Below are positions 12,977-19,173 of a stretch of 19,173 nucleotides of DNA, piece by piece. A model generated the notes under the pieces. It saw only the letters and a program-made list of their open reading frames with translations. It did no database searches and was not told where the DNA came from. This stretch comes from Bacillota bacterium (GTDB lineage Bacteria > Bacillota > Clostridia > Acetivibrionales > DSM-1351). The position numbers and the translations under genes are program-made. The stretch is taken from contig JAEWCZ010000097.1 in the NCBI GenBank assembly GCA_023390335.1, forward strand, positions 1 to 19,173. Direction: 5' to 3'. Numbering within the stretch: position 1 is the stretch's first letter; each line of letters begins with the position of its first letter.

Positions 12977-15727
12977 TTGAGAGAAATAGTTAAAAAGACT
13001 TTAGTGGCCACTGTTTTTACATGTATAATTTTATTTTTAGGTACAGGGGTATATGCTGCACCATACATTAATAGGACTATTGAATTTAAACAACCTGACA
13101 ATTCCGTAGTTACTGCAAAGGTAACAGGTGATGAATACTACCAACATGTTGAAAGTCCAGATGGCTATACCCTATGCCGTGACCCTGAAACAGGATGGAT
13201 TTGTTACGCTTCTTTAAATAGCGATCAAACCGAACTTGTTTCATCAGGGGAAATCTATAAAGGAGTAGACAATGCGCTCGTACAAAGTGCAACTATCCAA
13301 AGTACAAATGAAGGAAAACGTCAAAAGCATTTGGAAATAAAAAGTGAAGCAATTGCCCAAAAAAGAAATAACGTAAAGAATATGCTTTTGCCACAACAAG
13401 AATCGCAGGACCCTAGAATACAAAGAAGCAGTCCTAGTTTATCAGCATCTTCTCTGTCGGCTCCTCCACAGGGGAATGTTATCGGACTTACAATATTGAT
13501 TAATTTTCCGGATGTAACCAGCAGTATTTCCAAGGCAGCGATTGATGACATGTTCAATAAGGTTGGATACACGGGATATGGAAATAATGGTTCTATTAGA
13601 GACTTCTATTATGATGTTTCTGGTGGAAAAATGACTTATACAAATTCTATAACAGGCTTCTATACGGCCAAGCATCCGAAATCCTATTACGATTCCAGTG
13701 AAGACTACAGCGGAGCTCTTGAACTTGCAAATGAGGCTTTAAATTGGCTGGATTCTACTGGCTTTAACTTTTCAACATTAACAACCAATTCACAAAAATA
13801 TGTTCTTGCTGTAAATTTTCTATATGCAGGTGATATTGCTCAGAATTGGGGAAGAGGAATATGGCCACATCAGGGCTGGCTTCCGTATACATTCAATGCT
13901 GATGGAGTAAAGGTTCAAATGTATGAAATGTCAGAGATAGGAAACGAACTGTCAATTTATACAATTTGTCATGAAAATGGACATTTAGTTTGCGACTATC
14001 CTGATTTATATGATTATGATGGTGATTCCTGTGGGTGTGGAGATTATTCACTGATGAGCGGTTCCTTAAATCCCAAAAATCCTGCGCCTCCAGACCCATA
14101 CTGCAGGAACATTATTAGTGGATGGAATAGTACTGTAAGCATGAATAACTATCCTAAAGGCTCCACTATCACTACATATGTAGAACCTAAGGCAACACAA
14201 ACAGTATACCGATGGAATGGAAGTAAACCAAATGAATATTTTCTTATAGAGAACATCAAGAAGACAGGAAGATACACGAATATGCCGGATGAAGGTCTGC
14301 TAATATGGCACGTGGACGAGAATGGAGTAAACGACTACAACCAAATGACATATTCAAGACATTATCAAGTATCCGTAGAACAGGCAGACGGTCTTTACGA
14401 ATTAGAAAAGAATATATACAGGTACAGTTCTAACGATTTATTCCATTCCGGATATAAGACAGCTTTTGATGATTCAACCACCCCGAATTCAAAGTGGTGG
14501 AGTGGAGAATCCTCAGGTCTAAAAATTAAAAATATTGGTGATGTAGGAACTGCTATGACCTTTACTTTGGATTGTGGAACAGCAGCTACCAATACTGCAC
14601 CTGTTGTTGATTCAGGAGCTGATAGTGTATTTACATTACCCTCTAGTATAAGGCTCAGTGGAAAGGCTAGCGACGATGGTCTACCAATTGGATCTAATCT
14701 AAGTACTACATGGAGCTTGCAAAGCGGACCAGGTACGGCTACATTTGAGGATGAAAAATCATTAAATACTAATGCCACGGTATCAGTAGCAGGTACTTAT
14801 GTGTTTAAGCTTACAGCAAGCGATGGAACATTGTCATCCTCAGATACTGTTACAATAACAGTAAACCCGGTAGGTACACTTCCATTATTAACATATTATA
14901 AATTTGATGAATTAAGCGGAACAACTGTAAATGACTCATCCATTTTAAGTAATAATGCACAATTAAATGGAGGAGCTGTATGGGCAGAAGGACAAAACGG
15001 AAATGCTGTTTCTTTAGATGGGACAAGCGGCTACGTAAGCATGCCATCCGGAATATTGAGAAATGTAAATGATGTTACAATTTCTGCATGGGTAAAGCTG
15101 AATACTATAAGTCAATGGGCAAGGATATTTGATTTTGGAACAGGAACAAATTCATACATGTTCTTAGCTCCTGAAAGTGGCGACAATAAACTTAAATTTG
15201 CAATTACTACAAACGGCAATAATTATGAGGAGCAAATAAATGCACCTGTATTAGTGACAGATTCCTGGAAGAATATAACTGTTACGCTTTCTGAGAATAC
15301 AGGTATTCTATACGTGGATGGTGTAGAAGTTGGAAGGAACGACAACATGACATTAAAACCATCAAGTTTAGGAAACTCAACCAAAAACTATATAGGGAAA
15401 TCTCAGTTTGAGCATGATCCATACCTGGATGGGTTTGTTGATGATTTCAGAATCTATAATAAGGCTCTGAATGCTGATGAAGTGAAAACACTATTTGACA
15501 ATAAACAAAGTATATACGTATATGGAGATGTTACTGGGGATGGGGAAGTGGATGCAACTGATTACGCAGCAATTAAAAAATATCTGCTTGGATATGAGAA
15601 TGCAATGCAAAACAAGGACTGGAATATAACCGGAGATTTAAACCAGGATGGCGCGGTAGATGCTATTGACGTTGCTAATTTGAAAAAATTCCTTTTAGGG
15701 ATTATTGAAAAGCTTCCAGTAGAATAA
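12977..15727 (+). CDS. Secreted M6 metalloprotease with PKD-like, LamG and dockerin domains
   Basis: A 916-residue exported protease. The signal peptide (1-27) ends GTGVYA. A propeptide-like region runs to about 150, then the M6 (immune inhibitor A-type) catalytic domain, with the zinc motif HENGH at 332-336, YPDLYDYD just after it and the Met-turn YSLMSGS. Next come a PKD/Ig-like module (about 538-632, starting NTAPVVDSGAD), a LamG-type concanavalin-like domain (about 635-845) and a type I dockerin (about 849-912) with repeats GDVTGDGEVDATDYAAIKKY and GDLNQDGAVDAIDVANLKKF. The dockerin should attach it to the cellulosome. Proteases in cellulosomes are uncommon; roles could be protein-rich biomass breakdown or processing of cellulosomal parts. 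The start is TTG 12977 after GAGGGGGG. The Gly usual after HExxH is Cys-Asp here. Own terminator at 15767. Confidence 0.9.
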   Translation: MREIVKKTLVATVFTCIILFLGTGVYAAPYINRTIEFKQPDNSVVTAKVTGDEYYQHVESPDGYTLCRDPETGWICYASLNSDQTELVSSGEIYKGVDNALVQSATIQSTNEGKRQKHLEIKSEAIAQKRNNVKNMLLPQQESQDPRIQRSSPSLSASSLSAPPQGNVIGLTILINFPDVTSSISKAAIDDMFNKVGYTGYGNNGSIRDFYYDVSGGKMTYTNSITGFYTAKHPKSYYDSSEDYSGALELANEALNWLDSTGFNFSTLTTNSQKYVLAVNFLYAGDIAQNWGRGIWPHQGWLPYTFNADGVKVQMYEMSEIGNELSIYTICHENGHLVCDYPDLYDYDGDSCGCGDYSLMSGSLNPKNPAPPDPYCRNIISGWNSTVSMNNYPKGSTITTYVEPKATQTVYRWNGSKPNEYFLIENIKKTGRYTNMPDEGLLIWHVDENGVNDYNQMTYSRHYQVSVEQADGLYELEKNIYRYSSNDLFHSGYKTAFDDSTTPNSKWWSGESSGLKIKNIGDVGTAMTFTLDCGTAATNTAPVVDSGADSVFTLPSSIRLSGKASDDGLPIGSNLSTTWSLQSGPGTATFEDEKSLNTNATVSVAGTYVFKLTASDGTLSSSDTVTITVNPVGTLPLLTYYKFDELSGTTVNDSSILSNNAQLNGGAVWAEGQNGNAVSLDGTSGYVSMPSGILRNVNDVTISAWVKLNTISQWARIFDFGTGTNSYMFLAPESGDNKLKFAITTNGNNYEEQINAPVLVTDSWKNITVTLSENTGILYVDGVEVGRNDNMTLKPSSLGNSTKNYIGKSQFEHDPYLDGFVDDFRIYNKALNADEVKTLFDNKQSIYVYGDVTGDGEVDATDYAAIKKYLLGYENAMQNKDWNITGDLNQDGAVDAIDVANLKKFLLGIIEKLPVE

Positions 15728-15766
15728 TACCTACACAGAGTTTGAGAGTAATATTGAAAATGTTCT

Positions 15767-15801
15767 CCCCGTACCCCATTCAAGGGGCTACGGGGTTTTT
15801 T
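15767..15801 (+). terminator. Strong terminator after the M6 protease gene
   Basis: CCCCGTACCCC (15767-15777) pairs with GGGGCTACGGGG (15784-15795) with one bulged C and a 6-nt loop; six T residues follow. Confidence 0.9.
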
Positions 15802-16122
15802 GTGCACAAATTCGATTGAAAGTATAATTTTTAAGAAAAATGAACCGGGGGTGAGGTCACAGGCAGCCCCAAGGAACTTATCCATTTAACTTGGGTTACT
15901 GAAAAAGAATGTATGTTTATTTATGCAGTAATGGTTAGTGGGTGTATGTTAGGGAGTCTATGGCATGGTTCGAACATGGGTAAGTCTGTGCCGACAAATA
16001 AAAGGGCGTGATGACAATAATTGCTATGATTAGGTTTAGATTTAGTAGAATATAAGTTAATGGTGGGTGTGGATAGATTGGGAAGTTAGTTAATGTAGTA
16101 ATTTTACTTGATTAAATTACAG
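15802..16122. other. Non-coding stretch before the HEPN gene
   Basis: No gene or RNA found. A TTCGAAC near 15969 looks like a tRNA T-loop but no cloverleaf can be built around it. Confidence 0.4.
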
Positions 16123-16150
16123 TTGAATAAAGCAAGCTTTGAAGTATAAA
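16123..16150 (+). promoter_or_regulatory. Candidate promoter of the HEPN gene
   Basis: TTGAAT at 16123-16128 and TATAAA at 16145-16150 with a 16-bp spacer, about 30 bp before the start codon. Confidence 0.5.
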
Positions 16151-16181
16151 CGAAAATCATTTTTTGTAAGGAGGTTAATAT

Positions 16182-17471
16182 ATGAGCCATCGAGTTGAAT
16201 TTCTTCTAATAATTGAACATGATTCTATATTATGTAATAGTGTAGTAAGCTTGAATAATTTGATTATGGCAAATGATCAAATTCAAGTAAATGCTAGTAA
16301 AATAACATTTAAAGGAATTTCGTACGATTTTGAAATTCAATATGGAGAGACAATTAACGATGCTAATAAGTATTATCACATACGAATTACTAATAGTTAC
16401 AGCGACGATTTAGATAAATTTGAAGAACTATTAAAAGTGGTAAGAACAATATTTCATAAAGTAACAAACCGTGCACCTCAGATTATTTGGGATGATGTAA
16501 GTAAATATTATTCTGAAATTTCTTATCCGACTATATACGAAATTGAAAATTTAATGCGTAAACTTATAACAAAGTTTATGTTAACCAACGTGGGCATTGG
16601 CTGGACAAAAGAAACAATTCCTAAAGAAGTGGCAGAATCAGTAAGAAATAAAGAAGATACAAGTACACAGAACTATTTATACGAAGTGGACTTTATACAA
16701 CTTGCCAAAATACTATTTAAAGAATATACGTTAGTAAATTTAAAACCTATTTATGAAAATATAAAGTCTTCTCAAGATATAACCCAGATAAATTTCAACG
16801 ATTTAAAATTGTTAATACCAAAATCTAATTGGGAACGATATTTTAAACCTATTGTCGAGTGTGAAGCAGATTTTCTGAGGACAAGGTGGGAACGATTGTA
16901 TGAACTTAGAAACAAAGTAGCTCATAATAAATTTATTACGAAGAATGATAGTTTAGAAATAAATAGGATAGTTAACGAAATAAAGCCTATAATACTAAAC
17001 GCTATTGACAGTCTTGACAAAATTGAAGTTTCGGAGGAAGAAAAAGAAACAGTGGCAGAGAATGCTGCAAGTGGAGTTAATAAAATCTTTTCACAATTCA
17101 TAACTATATGGCAAGAACTTCATCATGCAATGTTTGAGTTAGCAGTTCTTTGCTCTAATGAAACTGAAAATGAAAAAGTAAATCTTTTAAAAAATAATAT
17201 TAGAGGATTACTAAATTACTTATGTAAAAAGAAACAAGTTATTTCTTTAACTTTGAGAGAACAGATAGCGGATCAATTTAAATTTCGCAATATAATCGTA
17301 CACAATAGTGATGTAATATTCCCAGAAGAAACTGTATCAAAACGGATACTAGAAGTTCTGAATTGCTATAATGAGATTTTATATGTCATTCAAAATTATA
17401 TAGAAGAAACTGCCACCAATATTAATAAAAAGATTGATGATGTAACAGACGAATTAATTGATTGTGATTAG
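16182..17471 (+). CDS. Protein with two HEPN-type RNxxxH motifs, candidate RNase effector
   Basis: A 429-residue, mostly helical, probably cytoplasmic protein. It has two RNxxxH motifs, each in a helical setting: LRNKVAHNK with Arg243, Asn244 and His248, and FRNIIVHNS with Arg369, Asn370 and His374. This is the signature of HEPN domains, which in toxin and defence proteins cut RNA through a composite site formed by two HEPN motifs. Having two in one chain would allow that site without dimerisation. The first 130 residues (VEFLLIIEHDS, YYHIRITNSYSDD) look like a beta-rich N-terminal domain of the kind found in Apea-like HEPN proteins; the family name is not certain. AAGGAGG before ATG 16182 supports the start. 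Alternatives: a scaffold or sensor protein without nuclease activity. The next genes may belong with it. Confidence 0.75.
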   Translation: MSHRVEFLLIIEHDSILCNSVVSLNNLIMANDQIQVNASKITFKGISYDFEIQYGETINDANKYYHIRITNSYSDDLDKFEELLKVVRTIFHKVTNRAPQIIWDDVSKYYSEISYPTIYEIENLMRKLITKFMLTNVGIGWTKETIPKEVAESVRNKEDTSTQNYLYEVDFIQLAKILFKEYTLVNLKPIYENIKSSQDITQINFNDLKLLIPKSNWERYFKPIVECEADFLRTRWERLYELRNKVAHNKFITKNDSLEINRIVNEIKPIILNAIDSLDKIEVSEEEKETVAENAASGVNKIFSQFITIWQELHHAMFELAVLCSNETENEKVNLLKNNIRGLLNYLCKKKQVISLTLREQIADQFKFRNIIVHNSDVIFPEETVSKRILEVLNCYNEILYVIQNYIEETATNINKKIDDVTDELIDCD

Positions 17472-17555
17472 AAAAGACTAATAATGTGAATGTGTTGGAA
17501 TAAATAGCTATCAAACAACAACTTGGTAACTAATATATATAGTGAGGCAATGTAG

Positions 17556-17690
17556 ATGAATAATTATGAAAAAAAGATATTTAGTGTATCTGATTATATT
17601 GAAGCATTTATACAATTTGTATCAGAAATGATAAAAACTTCGAAATTACAAGAACCGATAGAGTTTGGAGCTATTGATGGGAAACAATAG
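17556..17690 (+). CDS. Short hypothetical protein, possibly frameshifted
   Basis: A 44-residue open frame starting MNNYEKKIFSVSDYIEAFIQ and ending at TAG 17688-17690. GTGAGG lies upstream of ATG 17556. Another frame continues with TIEKVIDIPEVG to a TGA at about 17720, so one base may have been lost near 17684 and the original protein may have been about 55 residues. No family is recognised. It lies 84 bp after the HEPN gene and about 90 bp before the next gene, so it may be part of the same unit. A real gene is only moderately likely. Confidence 0.35.
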   Translation: MNNYEKKIFSVSDYIEAFIQFVSEMIKTSKLQEPIEFGAIDGKQ

Positions 17691-17812
17691 AAAAAGTTAT
17701 TGATATTCCGGAGGTAGGGTGAATTTCCTAGGCTAATAATTGAAAGCATAAAACCTTTGTAAGTAGTTATATAAAATTGAAAGTATAAAGTAAAATCCGA
17801 GGAGGTATGAGA

Positions 17813-18190
17813 TTGAATTATTTTTGTGGTTCTATCAATCCAAAAGGTGACTGGAATATTTTTGATTTCTCAATTGGAGAAAAAGACAGTTTTTATGCAC
17901 ATTCGAAAATGGTTCCAAGTGATATTATTGTACTTGTCGTTGGAAAGCAAAATCCAGAAGTGTTAAGTGGTGCTTATGCAATACTCAAATGCATAAGTGA
18001 CATATACCAAGATGATGAAAATGGTAAAACGAGGAACAGAATTAATGCAGAGTGTTTATTTCATAGTGGTTCAACTCCTTTTATACTTAGAAAAGAGTTA
18101 GAACAATACATACATTTTCCAATACGAGTACCAGTTCAAATAAAAAAGGATATTGATAGATTTTCTGTCTTATTAAATGAATACATATGA
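17813..18190 (+). CDS. Hypothetical protein, possible EVE/PUA-like fold
   Basis: About 125 residues, beginning LNYFCGSINPKGDWNIFDFS. The pattern of a short strand with FCGSINPKGDW, then KMVPSDIIVLVVGKQNPEVLSGAYAILKCISD (about 34-65), then FPIRVPVQIKK near the end resembles EVE/PUA-like domains, which bind modified bases or RNA; this is a weak likeness from the order of strands and not a motif match. CGAGGAGG at 17798-17805 is only 1 bp from ATG 17807 but 7 bp from TTG 17813, so TTG 17813 is the likelier start. It follows the double-HEPN gene on the same strand; RNA- or DNA-modification readers are sometimes paired with nucleases, so a joint role is possible but unproven. Confidence 0.55.
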   Translation: MNYFCGSINPKGDWNIFDFSIGEKDSFYAHSKMVPSDIIVLVVGKQNPEVLSGAYAILKCISDIYQDDENGKTRNRINAECLFHSGSTPFILRKELEQYIHFPIRVPVQIKKDIDRFSVLLNEYI

Positions 18191-18309
18191 TAATGATTGT
18201 ACTTCCTATTGTCCCTATACTGGTCAAAGTAATAGTTTAATTAAAAAGTAAATAGGTAACTAATTTTGCTCAAAACGTATTTTTAAATAATTTCAAGGGG
18301 TGATTGATC

Positions 18310-18462
18310 ATGAAAGCATTTACGGCATTTATTTTAACTATATTGGCAGGTGTCTTTGGATTTTATATAGGTGCCGAATTGGGCCTTGAAGGATATCTTG
18401 GCATTATTCTAGCAATTGCAACTATGGGAAGTTTTATTATCTCAACAATTGAGAAAAATTAA
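18310..18462 (+). CDS. Small two-span membrane protein
   Basis: A 50-residue frame, MKAFTAFILTILAGVFGFYI followed by GAELGLEGYLGIILAIATMG and a short charged end (STIEKN). Two hydrophobic segments separated by a short loop suggest a hairpin in the membrane. AAGGGG at about 18295-18300 is well placed for ATG 18310. No family is recognised. A copy of the 30-bp cassette-boundary repeat starts 33 bp after its stop codon, as it does after the phosphatase-like gene at 5582, so it may be a cassette gene like those at the left of the window. Confidence 0.6.
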   Translation: MKAFTAFILTILAGVFGFYIGAELGLEGYLGIILAIATMGSFIISTIEKN

Positions 18463-18495
18463 ACAAAATGACATAACACGAAAGAGTACACAACG

Positions 18496-18525
18496 TTTAT
18501 ATATCAAGAATCATTCTAATACCGC
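18496..18525 (+). repeat. 30-bp boundary repeat, copy 2
   Basis: Matches 5582-5611 at 28/30 bases, same orientation, and ends TACCGC. The following sequence (GCTACAAAAGTATTTTAGCTG) is less like the left-half motif and no clear terminator is formed, although AGCT-type pairing with 18524-18528 is possible. Confidence 0.75.
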
Positions 18526-18752
18526 TACAAAAGTATTTTAGCTGTAATTAACCATATTCAAAACTTCTATCATCCCAATCTCGCCCAATCCTAAAAGGTA
18601 GTACGAATTATTGCTGTAGCCTTAAAGTGTAATTATTACCAAATAAAGGATTTTATAAAAATCACGTCGAATAATACTAATAAAATAATTGGAAATTATA
18701 AGGAAATTTTTTACCTATATTTGTAGAATTATACTTAAGGGAGGTCAACTAT

Positions 18753-19173
18753 ATGAATAAAAGTATAGTAATTAAGAAATTACTCAGCATCTTGGTGACT
18801 ATGGCGATGATAACGACAATATTTACAGGAGCAATCTTCGCAGAGGACGGAACATCTCCTACCGCACCTGTGATTGCTTTTGCGGCGGTTAATACAGATG
18901 GAGGCTCGATCCGGCTAAACTTTGACCATTTTATGGCAGACTCGGCAGATACGGAAACTAATTTTACAGTCAATACGCCGGAAGGCAAGGTCAATGTGAC
19001 AAATGTGCTGTATTATCCTAACGTAACGACAAATGACGTGTTGCTAATATTAGAACGCCCGATATATACGGGTGAAACTGTGACGGTGGATTATACAGGT
19101 GGCACAACTGCCATAAGAACCACGGAGGGTGTGGAACTTGCAAATTTTACAGGTTATTCCGTAATCAATAACA
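18753..19173 (+). CDS. Secreted protein with Ig-like repeat domain, truncated by window end
   Basis: An open frame from ATG 18753 to the right edge (140 codons seen). GGGAGGTC at about 18739-18746 is its ribosome binding site. The signal peptide MNKSIVIKKLLSILVTMAMI runs on to TGAIFAED. The next part, PVIAFAAVNTDGGSIRLNFD and VLLILERPIYTGETVTVDYT, has the pattern of SwmB-type Ig-like repeats found in large clostridial surface proteins (apparent strand followed by YTGETVTVDYTGG). Higher G+C and different codon use (GCG, CCG, ACG) set it apart from its neighbours, as in large secreted proteins or horizontally acquired genes. The C-terminal domains, and so the function, lie outside the window. 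Confidence 0.75.
   Translation, partial: MNKSIVIKKLLSILVTMAMITTIFTGAIFAEDGTSPTAPVIAFAAVNTDGGSIRLNFDHFMADSADTETNFTVNTPEGKVNVTNVLYYPNVTTNDVLLILERPIYTGETVTVDYTGGTTAIRTTEGVELANFTGYSVINN

Noticed and set aside
13110..15885. Several - strand open frames within and after the M6 protease gene
   Set aside because: Antisense shadows of a gene with a continuous domain structure; no start signals.
15960..15990. T-loop-like TTCGAAC suggesting a tRNA
   Set aside because: No acceptor, D-arm or anticodon stem can be paired at the right distances.
115..18525. CRISPR array
   Set aside because: Repeats are irregularly spaced by whole genes, not by uniform short spacers, and no cas gene is present.

Overview
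The window is AT-rich DNA with strong AGGAGG-type ribosome binding sites and two secreted proteins carrying type I dockerins. This points to a cellulosome-forming clostridial Firmicute, most likely of the Ruminiclostridium / Clostridium cellulolyticum type. That assignment is inferred from dockerins, codon use and gene content, not from a marker gene. No tRNA, rRNA, CRISPR array, integrase or intact transposase was found.

Positions 1 to about 8300 look like a cassette array. Small single-purpose genes all lie on the + strand: S51 peptidase, GNAT acetyltransferase, inositol-monophosphatase-like gene, a small membrane protein, GyrI-like protein, lipoprotein, 2'-5' RNA ligase-like protein and a HIT protein. 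They are separated by related non-coding modules. A typical module has a left half resembling TACCGCACATTCA, often built into a terminator hairpin, then a right half resembling TGAATAgTGCGGTAA, then a promoter of the form TTGACA-17 bp-TAGTAT. Several members are damaged: a nonsense codon in the phosphatase, loss of the catalytic segment in HIT, and a 5'-truncated group II intron with frameshifts. One interruption runs the other way: a cellulosomal GH43 arabinanase on the - strand, which lies with the intron relic between two 50-bp direct repeats (48/50 identical).

From 8317 to 10187 there is a TIR-domain protein with its own good promoter and terminator, then a GNAT remnant directly abutting an intact GNAT. 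Positions 10300-10440 hold a GC-rich run of stem-loops without a gene. An ECF-type sigma factor and an overlapping DUF4179-like membrane protein (probable anti-sigma) follow. After a gene-poor gap comes a large secreted M6-type metalloprotease with PKD-like, LamG and dockerin domains, closed by a strong terminator.

From 16182 to the end there are a 429-residue protein with two RNxxxH (HEPN-type) motifs, a short possible ORF, a protein that may have an EVE/PUA-like fold, a 50-residue membrane protein, a second copy of a 30-bp cassette-boundary sequence (18496-18525), and the start of a secreted protein that runs off the right edge. The double-HEPN protein and the TIR protein are the best candidates for uncharacterised defence functions. 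The repeated boundary modules are the best candidate for an undescribed mobile or recombining system. The recombinase, if any, is outside the window.
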